Assembly (NCBI GenBank): GCA_023159155.1
Contig: JAJNNX010000015.1
Span: 186,001-250,000, forward strand
DNA: 64,000 bases
Origin: Ustulina deusta
Taxonomy: Eukaryota > Ascomycota > Sordariomycetes > Xylariales > Xylariaceae
Direction of reading: 5' to 3'
Positions 46,531-58,200 of the stretch are shown here, one piece after another (the stretch's first letter is position 1; each line of letters opens with the position of its first letter). Under the pieces are notes generated by a model. The model ran no database searches. It was given only the letters and a program-made list of their open reading frames with translations, and had not been told where the DNA came from. Position numbers and translations under genes: made by a program.

Positions 46531-47681
46531 ATGAATCGTCCTCGAGCACCGACGAGCGACTCCTGGTTCGCGCCCTTGTCCGTCGATCTCCTACTCAAGG
46601 TTCTCAACATCACCCTCCTCCACCCTTTCGTAGCGTGGATCATCCCGCTGTGCTTTCGCGCCGAGCACCAGGCGTGGGATACACGGCCCATGGTTGTCAG
46701 CATCGCATGGGCGACCTTCGTGACATTGCTATGGATGGGAAACGTCCTGAGCCACAAGATCGCATATGGCATGCATCGCGAAGTGGACTTGAACGAGGAG
46801 GTCATTGTCATCACGGGAGGCGCGAGCGGGCTCGGCCTGCTGATCGCAGAGGTCTACGGCATGAGAGGGGCGACGGTTGCGGTCCTGGACACCAAGCCGC
46901 TTGAGAGCACCGAAGCGCGTGGCATCACATATTATCAATGCGACGTAGCCGACAAAGCGCAAATCGCCCGTGTCGCGGCAGAGATCGAGCGCGATGTAAG
47001 TGCCTTGTCTCTTGTCCCTTGTCGTCCATAGAAGGCAGTCTAGATTTTCTATACTAACAGATGCGCCTTCAGCTGGGAACGCCCACGGTCCTGATCAATA
47101 ACGCCGCCGTTGTCGTTGGCAAGAAATTGCTTGACATGAACGTTGACGAAGTCGACAAGAGCCTAACAACCAACCTCCTTTCCCACTTCTACACCATCAA
47201 GACCTTCCTCCCTGGCATGATCAACAATGAGACAGGCGGTACCATCGTCACCGTGTCGAGTGTCATCGGCCACCTCGGTGCTGCTCAGCTATCGGACTAC
47301 GCAGCGGCGAAGGCCGGTGTGACAGCCTTGCACAAGTCTCTCGCTGCTGAGCTGCAGGAATACCCTGAAATCAAGACGATCCTGGTGACTCCAGGTCAGC
47401 TCAGCACGCCCCTTTTCTACGGCGTCCGTACGCCTAGCTCGTTCATTGCGCCTATTGTAGAGCTCATTGATGTTGCTAAGGAGATTATTAAGGCTATCGA
47501 CCTAGGACTAAGTGACCACATCGGCATGCCCCTGTACGCCCGTTGGGTTGACTGGTACAATGTGCTACCAGTCGGTCTCCAGAAGATGGCACGTAACGTG
47601 TCCAGGATAGACCGGAGCATGAAGACATTCGTTGGCCGCACGGCCACGGAGAGGAGCGAGAAGAACGGGAGGTTAATATGA
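46531..47681 (+). CDS. Short-chain dehydrogenase, RDH10/DHRS3-like, membrane-anchored
   Basis: Two exons, 46531..46995 and 47073..47681, encode 357 aa. About 85 N-terminal residues contain two hydrophobic segments (LLLKVLNITLLHPFVAWIIP and VVSIAWATFVTLLWMG), which would anchor it to the ER or lipid droplet membrane. The Rossmann domain follows: TGGASGLG (residues 95-102), CDVAD, LINNAAV, VSSVIGH with Ser ~217-218, and the catalytic YAAAK (Tyr231, Lys235), then TPGQLSTPLF. It is a classical NAD(P)-dependent alcohol/ketone oxidoreductase of the SDR16C type; substrates may be sterol, retinoid-like or fatty alcohols, but this is not determined. The tail is basic. The intron sits between the cofactor-binding half and NNAA. 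Confidence 0.85.
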
Positions 47682-50421
47682 TGGCAAGGGAGTGCAGGCT
47701 CACGTACGAGCCTTCGGCCAGTGAGATGGCGTAGATGCTGGCGTCTACGTAACAGTCAGCTTGTCATGTATATACATTGATGATGTGAATTGATTCAATG
47801 CTACTTCACGAGCTACGCCGACATTTTACAAAGTCCATGTCCAATCCAAGTGGATCACTGCGTTTGGGATATATTGCACCTTGTAACTCAGATGGCATCT
47901 AACATGTCCCCTCCAGCACGGCCGAGCACCTGGCCGGCACGCGCTCAGGATCGATGCGGCTCGAGAATGCCACATCCGGCAGCTCCGGACGCCAAACCGA
48001 ATGCAATACTCAGTCGCCTATCGTTGTCTCAACCTCGACATGCAACCCACGAGCCACGAGTCCCCCCCATCTACCTGCCATGCCCATCAATACGCCACCG
48101 AATCTCCGTCCTCTCTACCCTCTGCCCTTTTCACCGCACTCTGTACGTAGTATGAGGCCGCCGTCGCCAGTGCAGGAATTGAAATACCCATGTAAGGCTG
48201 AATGCGGTAGCGAAACCGTTATTAGCTGCTGTGAGACGCGCACATATGCAGTAGGGATGCAGTGCAGGTGCTTGGGTTACACCACTAGCGGTAGAGCGTC
48301 GAGCACTTATCTACAGTGCCTCGTCTCGTACCGTATTCTCTCTTCTCACACGACCTGCTCTGGTACCTATTCCCCGTCTCTCCTCTCGCTCGCTTACCCC
48401 GTCTTCTCCTTCACCGCAATCAACCAAGCCCCCCTTTCCCGGTTTCGACCTGCTTAGGTAGGCAGTTGCCGGCCCATCCTTGCACGACTCGGTCAACCAC
48501 CTCTGTATGTAGCATTGTGGGTATTTATAGGCAGCATGTCCGTGCCGGAAATGGCATCCTCAGCTGGGGTTTTCACGGTTGATGGTAGGAGGTAGGCAGG
48601 TGGGAATCCCGGGAGATGGGGCTTCGTCCAACGCGGCGAGATAACAAGCAATTGTTCGGATTCGGAACTAGTCAAGCGGCAGCTTGGTACGACAGCATGA
48701 ACGGGCACTAACTCTGGGAAGTGTCCTTTGTTATGCGCCCGGTGAGGTTTGACTCGAGACACTGCCTATCGGCGAGATAGAAACATCTGCCGGTTATACT
48801 TCATATGCAAGGGCAGGCAAGCCAGGCAACCGTCGAGGTAACAACACGCTGGTTACTTTCCCCACACCTTTTGCCTGCAAGGCGCGCAACCAAGGAGCAA
48901 CATGTATGGACTGTTATACGATTCTCTCCTCACATCATCGCCTGCAGAGGGCAACCTGTATGCCGCTGCTTTAATAAGCCTTCGACCTGCACCGCCCGTT
49001 TTTCTCCACCGTGACGGAACGGTCCGTGTTCAGCTACCTATCTATATTGCCACCGCTTTGTGTATCGGCCAGGGGGGCGTGCGCTTTCATCGTGAATTCC
49101 TTGAGAAACTGGAACGGTGGTTGGGATCCCCTTTTGGCTGTGTGCCTGGTGAGAAATGCATCTGCTCCACAAGGCGCTGCCTAAGGAGTCACAGCAAGTT
49201 AGCGTCGAGCATTAGTAGTTAGTATTAGTCTCTATCAACATTGCGTAAGTCGCCCCGTTGGTTACCGAGATGGCATGCATGAAAACCAACTACGGTAGGT
49301 CGATTGTCGAGCTGCGATCGAGGCATGAGAAATACACATGATGGTAAAAGTCACATCAGCCCTGTTTCTAGTCACTCACTCTACGAACTCGGACCAGGTA
49401 AAGCAATATGCCGGCTAATATCGCCATTTACTCAAACCCCACGATACCGTCCTTCTGGGTGTTGTGGGGGGGGGGAGTGGTGGGGGAGACCTAGCAGGCG
49501 TCCTAGAACAGTCTTGACGAATCATCCCACGCCTCTCACACCCATCTTATCTGTCGCACCGGTAGCATGTGGTATTGATATACTAGTAGTATACATGCGC
49601 AAGTGCAGAGCGTGCTGCAGGGGCCTTTGCGTCTCCGTGAAAAAAATGACTCGCTCTGCGAAAAGCTGGATCGGAAGGGGGGAAGCTGAACTCGAACGAC
49701 TCGCAGTGCTGAGATAGGACCAGATCGTCGAGAGCAGATAGATCATACCATTTCGCACTGCTTCCTCGGTGCTCTGCCGAATGGGGCTTGGCGAGACTGG
49801 CCTGTGTATGATCATCTGGACCCGTCCCGCATCTTATAATAATAGCTCGGCTTAGCGGTCGTAGTGTACCTTCAACCAGGATCCTTCACCGGCCGGGGCA
49901 GGTCTACCCATTTTCTTATCTCGCGCACGAATCGGCCAATGGCATTTCGTCCGCATCAGCAGTCTCGAATACCAGCAGCCAACGAGGTGACTCGCCTGCC
50001 GTGCTGGATGTTGCAGGCTATCTTGTCTTTGCCTTATGTATGTAAGTATGTGCTTGGGCACCCGGAAATGGACGTTCCTTCGAAGGGGGGAGGGGCGCGA
50101 ATAACGATAACATCCCCGTGCCTTTTGGGCTGCGTTTCCCTCCATCAATCAACTTTTCTGGCCCAACTCTGCATCCTCCTGCTGACAGTGTTACACTGGA
50201 AAGTCGCCTACATCAGGAGGCAGCAAGCAAAAGCCGGCAGCAGGTCTGGTTTCGCGTCATAAATTCTCTTGCGGAGCCCACACACACACGGCCAGCCGTC
50301 GTCCGTAATAATAATACTCTCCCTTATATGTTCTGCGCCCGTGTTTTTTAGGTGTTGACCCCAAGTCGCTATCACGATCGCGAGCCGGCCCGCTTCTGAT
50401 CCAAAAACCGCCTGCTCGGGA
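47682..50421. other. Long 2.7 kb spacer before the pseudokinase gene
   Basis: No convincing coding region is seen; frames are short and compositionally unlike the neighbours. It includes a G-run at about 49467-49475. The right part may be a long 5' leader or promoter of the pseudokinase gene. Confidence 0.35.
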
Positions 50422-52215
50422 GTGTGGCCCCAGAGAAATGCTACCTTTCCCGTCAAGTGGGAGGTGACTATGTGGTGGGATACATCACTTATCGAAGCCA
50501 CTGTCACGCGGCAGTTTGTGTGCTCACACCTGATCCCCGAAGAAGTCGAGCGCCTAGACCAGCCGTTGGGTTTTGGCGACGGCCTGACCGACGACACTTA
50601 CTGGGAATGGATCGAAAAGGCGAAACGCATCTTCCTCATCCTGGCGGACTTGGGAGTGCCTGACCAGATCTTCGGCATCATCGACGATAGCTGGGACGAT
50701 GACGACCTGCCTATCGCTCTTGACCAGGTTGCACGGTTGTCGCTTACCCCTGGCCGGGACGACAGGATCGCCAAGAAGTTTTATGCGCGGCAATTCCACT
50801 ATCTCGTCCATTACATCGACAAGGGCAAGCATGTCGTCTACCTAGACGATGATTTGGTACCCGTCGTGGTGGATAGACGGCCGGGTCTGGCCACCAACAA
50901 TACGATCGACAGGGTCGAACTGCCGAATAGGCCAGGCGAGGCCTTCTTCCGGCGCCGATTCGCGATCGGAACCAATCCTGGAAATATGACGATGGAGAAC
51001 TTCTTAAATGAGGTCAACAGTACCAAGAACCTACAAAGCGACCACTTGGCATCGTATTATGGCTCCTATGTCTATCAAGGATTTGCTTATGCCATATTTA
51101 CACACCCGATCGACTTCAACCTCAAATCACTCTTATCAACGACGCCAGGCCCGTGGAAATCACTCGCGAAACAGGAGCGAAGGCAGTTGATGATGAATTG
51201 GATCCACTGTCTGACCGACACGCTCTGTTATATTCATAGGCAGCGCCGGTCCCATGGGAACATCAAACCGTCCACGATACTATTCTGCTCCAAAAATTAT
51301 ATCTTCTATAACAGCATGTCCCGCTTGTGCGGCGAGGCGGCGGCGAGCGCATCCGAAAAATCAGTCTTTGACAGAGAGTCGTACGATTTTGCGGCGCCAG
51401 AACAGTGGTATCGACCTTCGGCAAACGCGCATCGGAAGAACATGATGGCGCAACAGTCCTCAGCATCCACATCATCGGAAAGCACGACGTTCTCTATCAG
51501 TCGAGGCGGCTCGGATAGTAGCAGCAGTGCCACCTCGTCGCTTCACACACCGAACCCACTCCTGGATCCTCAGGCTGCAGACGTGTTCTCGCTAGGTTGC
51601 GTACTATTGGAGTTGATAGGTCTCCTGATGAAACGAACAACACGGGCATTTGCCACGTACCGCGCAGCGAAGCACAAACTCGCGGGCAGGGGGGGCGCCG
51701 TCCTGGACTCGTCATTCCATAAGAATCTGGGCCAGGTAGAGTCTTGGATGACGGGGCTAGCCAAAGACGCGGCGAAGAAGGACGACGCGGTCTTCAGGGG
51801 CATCGCTCCGATGCTCCACGTCGTGGCCCGGATGCTGTCGGTGTTGCCCCAAGAGAGGCCCACGGCGGCGGAGGTCGAGCAGGCGATGTACAAGATCCTC
51901 ACGGAGAAATGCCAGATCGCGGAGCCGCATTGCGTGCACCAATACGGGGAGCTTAGCCTCGGGCTCGGCAATCTCAAGATCAATCAGCAGACGGGGAATT
52001 TCAGCATTGCCACGAAAACATCGAGGCCCGGCTCGAGCTTCAGCTCTCACCGTCGATCGACCAGCAACCTAGAGAGAGGAGGGACGGCCAACTCTGCAGG
52101 TAGCAGCAGCAGCAGCCATCAGTTGCTTCAGGATGTGCGGGCTTCACACATGCGACCTGGCTGGCAAAGCCCTAGCCACAGCAATAGCTCATGGGCACAG
52201 GTTAGCTCGACGTGA
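50422..52215 (+). CDS. Protein kinase-fold protein, probable pseudokinase
   Basis: A single exon of 597 aa from 50422; an alternative start is the ATG at 50470, 16 codons later. The N-terminal ~150 residues form a fungal domain with ILADLGVPDQIFGIIDDSWD and ARQFHYLVHYIDKGKHVVY. The kinase-like region has an HGNIKP where HRDxKP is expected (residue ~278), so the catalytic Asp is missing, and no DFG is visible after it. Subdomain VIII (FAAPEQW) and IX (ADVFSLGCVLLEL) are well kept, and RPTAAEVEQAM marks the end. A Ser-rich insert sits between VIII and IX, and the C-terminal ~80 residues are Ser/Gly-rich and disordered. A scaffolding or signalling role rather than phosphotransfer is likely. The partner is unknown. 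Confidence 0.75.
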   Translation: MWPQRNATFPVKWEVTMWWDTSLIEATVTRQFVCSHLIPEEVERLDQPLGFGDGLTDDTYWEWIEKAKRIFLILADLGVPDQIFGIIDDSWDDDDLPIALDQVARLSLTPGRDDRIAKKFYARQFHYLVHYIDKGKHVVYLDDDLVPVVVDRRPGLATNNTIDRVELPNRPGEAFFRRRFAIGTNPGNMTMENFLNEVNSTKNLQSDHLASYYGSYVYQGFAYAIFTHPIDFNLKSLLSTTPGPWKSLAKQERRQLMMNWIHCLTDTLCYIHRQRRSHGNIKPSTILFCSKNYIFYNSMSRLCGEAAASASEKSVFDRESYDFAAPEQWYRPSANAHRKNMMAQQSSASTSSESTTFSISRGGSDSSSSATSSLHTPNPLLDPQAADVFSLGCVLLELIGLLMKRTTRAFATYRAAKHKLAGRGGAVLDSSFHKNLGQVESWMTGLAKDAAKKDDAVFRGIAPMLHVVARMLSVLPQERPTAAEVEQAMYKILTEKCQIAEPHCVHQYGELSLGLGNLKINQQTGNFSIATKTSRPGSSFSSHRRSTSNLERGGTANSAGSSSSSHQLLQDVRASHMRPGWQSPSHSNSSWAQVSST

Positions 52216-53010
52216 GAGGAATGTGGGTTGAGCCGGGTATGAATAGGTCACAATCGCTCAAAGTGGCATAGACATTGCATCCACGCAAGGAGTAGTAGAT
52301 ATGGACCGGCGTGGGATGTTGGGAAGATAGATATCGGGGGTGGCTAGCGGGTGTAATATTGACGACTGGAATACTTGTGGGATAGGGGATCTGGAATCCG
52401 CCGGCCTTGTGGCCTGGCTTCTGAATGTATACACCATGATAGAGAGTGTGCACTATGTATCTACTTACTCAAACTGACTTGACGATATGGAACCAAAAAC
52501 CCGGGTTTTGCGTTATCGAGAACTCCAAGAACATGGAAATTTAGGGATTGGAATTGGACAGATGATTGGCGACCAAATACAGGTAGGTACAACAGTATCA
52601 TGGCGTTACTTACTGAAAGCCACACTCACCTTTAGCTTTAAGAAGAGTTGAATGGATGATATGAATTGATAACGAAATACTCTTCGTACCGCGGCCCACA
52701 TCTTCACCAAGCACCCAATGACAAGGAGAAGCTTAGGTAACCTAGACTTTTAGGTAAACTAGACTAGGTGACTTACCAAGAGCTCCGGCCCCTGCAGGCG
52801 CAAGGCCAGGCACTGACCTCAGTACGTAAACGGACCTGACCACCTCCACTGGATGGACTGAAGAGCTCAGCCTGGGAACCAAGACAAGTCAATCAACAAA
52901 ATAACAACGACATAATAATTCCCTACATTTGCGGACAACCACGAACAATCCAACCTTCCTGCTACCGTCGCAGAGATCTCGTAGCCACATCAACACACGC
53001 CCAACCCACC
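52216..53010. other. Spacer before RPN6
   Basis: 3' flank of the pseudokinase gene and promoter of RPN6. A short near-repeat (AACCTAGACTTTTAGG, AAACTAGACTAGG) is present at about 52739-52768. No gene is seen. Confidence 0.4.
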
Positions 53011-54429
53011 ATGACCGTAGTCGCTAAGCCCTCTGTGAAAGAGGCCCAGGCGCTGGCGGGCACCGACCCGCGCAGGGCTGAAGCTATCTACAAAAACATC
53101 ATCTCGACGCCGCCCTCCGTCACATCAGAAGCTGCCGTCAAGGAGTACGAGACGGCCCTGATCAGTCTGGGAGAGCTATACCGAGACGAGAAGTAAGAGA
53201 CACGTGTGCGCCGCCGTCTGCGCGTTCCCATCGCTGACGTCGTCTCAGGAAGCCGAACGAGCTGGTTGAGCTCGTGACCACAAGTCGAAACGTTCTCTCC
53301 AACTTCGCGAAAGCCAAGACTGCCAAGCTAGGTATGCTCTCGCTTTCCTGTCCGCCCCTCGCCTGTCTTCGAGTCCATTGATGCAGCCCGTCGTCTCTAA
53401 CCGCGCCGCCTCCCCTCCGCAGTCCGCCAACTCCTCGACCTCTTCGAGGCCATTCCCAACACAACCGACATCCAGATCGCCGTGACGAAATCATGTATAG
53501 AATGGGCCACCTCGGAGCGACGGGGTTTCCTCCGCCAGAACCTCGAGACCCGCCTCGTCACCTTGCACATGGCCAAGCAATCCTACTACGACGCCCTGAC
53601 CCTCATCAACGGACTGCTCCGGGAGCTGAAGCGCCTCGACGACAAGCTGGTGCTGGTCGAGGTCCAGCTGTTGGAGTCTAGGGTATACCACGCGCTCGGC
53701 AACATCTCCAAGGCGCGAGCCGCCCTGACGAGTGCCCGCACCAGCGCCGCCTCGGTCTACACCCCGCCCCTCCTGCAGGCGAATCTCGACATGCAGTCCG
53801 GCATGCTCCATACCATGGACCAGGACTTCAACACGGCGTATTCGTACTTCATCGAGGCCTTAGATGGCTACCACACCCAAGAGGCCACGCCACGGGCCAC
53901 AGCCGCCCTGCAGTACATGCTGCTTTGCAAGATCATGCTGAACCTCGCCGACGACGTCAACTCATTGATGGCGTCGAAGCAGGCTCAGAAGTACGCCGGT
54001 CAGAATCTGGAGGCTATGAAGGCCATCGCGCGCGCGCACTCCAACCGGTCGCTCGAGGAGTACGAGCGCGCCCTCGCTTCCTACCGTTACGAGCTGGGCA
54101 GCGACGCCTTCATCCGGAACCACCTACGTCGCCTGTACGACGCCATGCTCGAGCAGAACCTCATCAAGGTTATCGAGCCCTTCAGCCGCGTCGAGATCGA
54201 TCACATTGCGCGCATGGTCGGCCTCGATAAGCAGCAGGTCGAGCGCAAGCTCTCGCAAATGATCCTCGACAAGGTCATCATCGGCGTGCTGGACCAAGGC
54301 GCTGGCTGCCTCATCATCTTCGACGAAACGCAGCGCGACGAATCGTACGACGCCGCGCTGCAGACCATCGAGAAGCTGAGCAACGTTGTCGATGTTCTAT
54401 ACACGAACCAGGCCTCCCTGCTAGAGTAA
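53011..54429 (+). CDS. RPN6: 26S proteasome regulatory subunit RPN6 (PSMD11)
   Basis: Three exons, 53011..53192, 53249..53331 and 53423..54429, give 423 aa, the usual length. TPR-like/alpha-solenoid repeats (EAQALAGTDPRRAEAIYK, NFAKAKTAKLVRQLLDLFE, ESRVYHALGNISKARAALT) are followed by the PCI/winged-helix domain (SYRYELGSDAFIRNHLRRLY, IEPFSRVEIDHIARMVGLDK, RKLSQMILDKVIIGVLDQG) and the terminal helix with YTNQASLLE. RPN6 is a lid subunit that clamps lid to 20S core and base. GC-rich coding sequence with strong codon bias fits a highly expressed housekeeping gene. Confidence 0.95.
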
Positions 54430-55230
54430 ATTTGGTGTATATAACGGCTTATATGCGACAAGATCTGATTGAGAGCGGCGCTAGATGCTTCTCCCATACA
54501 GGGAACTGGGTTTGCACCTATAAATCGCTATGTGGACCGACACATACTACATGTATTATTAGGTAGACCACAAATAGGCCAAAATTAACGTCAATACGAT
54601 GTGGTGCTTTGCGGTTGCGGCGTCAATTGACAAAATGATCTACGCATCAAATGGTAAATCATACTACTTCAACTATCATCTATTTTCTCATAACTGTGAC
54701 ATACCCCATGCCATGTACGCGCCTTTTTTTGGGTTTGCCCATCCATCCAATCATGCCGCCTAGCCGCCCGATTTTACCACACAGAGCAGCTATCTGTCAT
54801 ATAATATACGCGAACTGAATCGACCGAAGCAGAGCCAGACGAATGACCATCCAGCGAGGGACCATGCCATCGACCGAAACGCTCCGGCAGAAACAGGAGG
54901 AGTGTCATACCCAGTTGCACAAAATCCGCAGATAAGAAACCACACCAAGTTATTGTGACACAATAAGCGAGGGGGGTATCTCAGGTAGCCATTTGTATAC
55001 ACCTTGAGAGAAGAAGGGAAAAAAAAACACACCAAGACGCCGTCCATACATGCAATTGCGGGCTTGGTCCAACCGGATCTATATTTCCCGAACAACCCAA
55101 CCGAACCTGAGACTTTCCATTTTAGGATGGACAACGCCATCATCCTACCAGCCAAATAGGCAGCCAGCCCATATATCCCAAAGATACAGCATCGAATCAT
55201 GAATAGGGAGTGTGAAGAAATATATATGCG
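54430..55230. other. Convergent 3' spacer between RPN6 and AT-hook gene
   Basis: A minus-strand open frame at 54790-55200 has no recognisable domain and is probably chance. Nothing else is seen. Confidence 0.4.
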
Positions 55231-58200
55231 TTACTGAGTGGTGGCTCGCCTCTTCTCCTCACCAATCACGAGCGCAAATAGTCTCTTGGCGAGGACCCGC
55301 TCATCCCAACCACCGACCTCGAGTTTAAATGCCTCGACGATCTCGAGGTGCCATGGTTCGAGGACCAGACGGGCATCTTGGGCCGAGACCTCCTTCCCTA
55401 GTAGGACGGACGAACCGCGCTTGTCGCGGGGCGGGAGGGCGCACACCTGCTGGAAGCGCAAGGGGTCGCGACGACGCAGCTGGAGCATCTCGTCGAGGCG
55501 GGACCAGTGCTGTCTGGACCATGTCGTCTGTGACAGAGCAAGGGTTGCTGTTGCAGAGATGGTATCACGCGGCTGCTGGTTTTCTCGCGAGGCTGTCGAG
55601 AGTTTGGGAATGGTTTCATCTAGAGAATTATTGTTGGCGTTTCTGATCTGATGGATGTGAGGATGCGGCTGATTCTCCTTACCCTCAAAAGCGGGCCGAA
55701 GAGGGGGGCCCTGCGAGATAGTGTTGCGTGCGTTAGTACTGTCACGCATTATATTCCGTGTTTGGGCCTGGGCTATAGGGGATGAGGCACTATTCGAGAA
55801 AGCCACGATGCGTCCTGGCGTCGTAGGCTTCAGCGGCGAGCGGAAGCAGGATTTGGTAGGCGATAGATTCCGGTCCCATTGAGAAGGCTTCTCGCGGGGT
55901 GGCACACGTTCGTACTCGGAGCCCTCTGTCAACGCAGAAGATTCTTGCTCGTCGCTAGATTCTTGAATGTCACTATTCACTTCACCTCGAGCAGCCGGGG
56001 AAGTTGGTTGGCTAGAGGTGAACAGCGAACCTCTTGACTGTCCCGGCCGTGGTGTGAAATTTTGCTTTTGCTCGATCGGTGGAAAAGTTTGGCGTTCGGG
56101 CGTTGATGCCGCGGCCGATGCCGAAGGGGATCGGGAGGGAGAAGGTGACGCTGAGGTTGAAGGTTCATAGGTATCCGCTACGGTATCAGTAGAACGTAAA
56201 GCTGAACCCGGGGAGAATAGATCGGTTCTTCGCCCAGAAATTGGGGGGGCCTCTTTTCGTGGCATCGACGGGAATAGACCAGTTGACCAAAGCGCCCTCG
56301 GAGTTTCTTTCGGCTGTCTGGTCTCCAAAGCTGGTTGGGGAATTGCAGGTTTACTGGCAGGCTCAGGCCCAGGCGACTTGTTTGTCGGTATTAACGCAGG
56401 CGACGAGAAGAACGACAATATGTCAAATCCGCCAAAAAATCCAGATTTGGAAGGGGCAGGCTTCTTCTGTTCTTTAGGGGTCTTTTTTGCCTGTTGAACC
56501 ACCATTGAATACTCGGAAACATCCATAGATGCTTCCGGGACTGTAGGCATGTCGAGATCCTCCGGTTGCTCGGGTTCCTCATGCTCCTCATAATCTTCAT
56601 GCATTGGATCCGATACATTTCGGGGCTGTTCAGGGAGGGCTAGCTCTTCATTTTCTACCATATCATCAGACTCTTCAGTGTCAGCAAGTCCCGCATACTC
56701 CCCAAAGTTATCATGGCTGGGGTTTGGAGAAGCAGTGTTCTCCAGCCTACGCAGGTCTTCGGGCATCGGGCTCTTCTGCACAGGTTCCGGGTCTGGAGCC
56801 TGTCTTTGGGCGCCTTGTTGGGACTGTGATACCGGTGGTCGTTGTCTAGATCGGACAGGCGGGTATTGCTCAACTTCACTTTGTGAGCTCTCCTCAATTT
56901 CTATTTGAGACGAACTCGCAATGTTGTCTTTGTAGATAAGCCGCCGATTATTCCTCCTCCAAGGACTTGGAACCTTGCTTCGTCGAGACGATGGTACATC
57001 TGATTTTAATGGTTTAAGTGTAGTCAGAGCTGGCTCTGGCTGGGTTGGTGGCGTTCGGGACGCTTCGATATCCCAAATATCAACATCATCACTATCATCT
57101 TCGTCGCCGCCAATATGTTCTTCGAGTCTATCACTAAGATCCTCATCCACATCTTGTACAGGTTCATCGCGGAGGCCTTGGTCCTTTCTGAGTTGTAAAT
57201 CTGTATCAGCGGAAGCCACCTTGCTCATGTTTGTGCTACGTGTTTCGATAGCGTCTGGTCCATAAAAACTCGTTGTTTGGAATGATGGCTGCTGACGACC
57301 GATTCGCTGGGAGCTGTCGCCCTGCCCAGCCCAACTTATCTCTTCAACCGCAGTTGGCGGATCTATCTTTGCGGAACTAGGCATGGAGGAAGCATGAGCT
57401 AATGTGGCAGAATCGGATGGTTGATGCCTCGTAGAATCCCGCAGAGGCTCGATCCTTGGATTTATAACGTTTTCTGGCGCGAGAGAATCTTCGACCTTGC
57501 CAGAGATCTGCGGGACACGACCAAAGTTCCGGTCCAAGTTAGACCTAAAGTTACGATTCAATTGAGTGGGGGAACCGGCAGACAGTCGCGAGTGATTGAG
57601 AGATCTTCGGTTACGGACAGAGGGAGATGGTGATCCTGCGCCATGTGATTGATGTGGGTGATCGTTGCTTACAGAGCCTCTAAATGGGCTCCCTAAGTTG
57701 CCTTCTTGACCTTCTGGGGATGAATTATCAGACATGACGTTTTGAAGAGTACGGCCAACCCTGACAATTGGTGAAAGGGAAGGCCGTACGCTTGGAAGAG
57801 GGGCCTCTAAAGATTGCCTTTGAGGCGATGACGACAGCCTCTCTTTGACAGCATTTAACTCCTGTTGGAAGTTTGAATATCCAAAGTCTAAAGCACGAGG
57901 TCGAGTTCTGATAGGTGGAGACGAGGGTACATCTGTACGGTGGACCGAATCAGGCTGGTCCTGAGGTTCCAACCCCGCCCCTATATCTTCTTCATGAGCT
58001 TGCCTAGAGCCAGCATTCGAAGATGAGGTTTCTTCTGGTGTGGGGAGCCGGTTCGACCCATAGTCTGGACTAGACCTCCGGCCCGTCAGACGAGGAGTCT
58101 GATGGGGTTCCTCATTCCTTCCCGGTAGCCTGTGAGTTGGGGTTTCCATGCGTCTCACCGGCCTCGGAGTTGCAGCCTCCAGAACGGCTTCTGGTACCTC

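Noticed and set aside
47790..48582. Several 88-167 codon plus-strand frames before the pseudokinase gene
   Set aside because: Overlapping frames of low-complexity, Pro/Ser/Arg-rich composition with no domain; typical of non-coding GC-richer DNA.
55238..55651. 137-codon plus-strand frame opposite the AT-hook gene
   Set aside because: Antisense shadow; the minus-strand frame is 1536 codons long.
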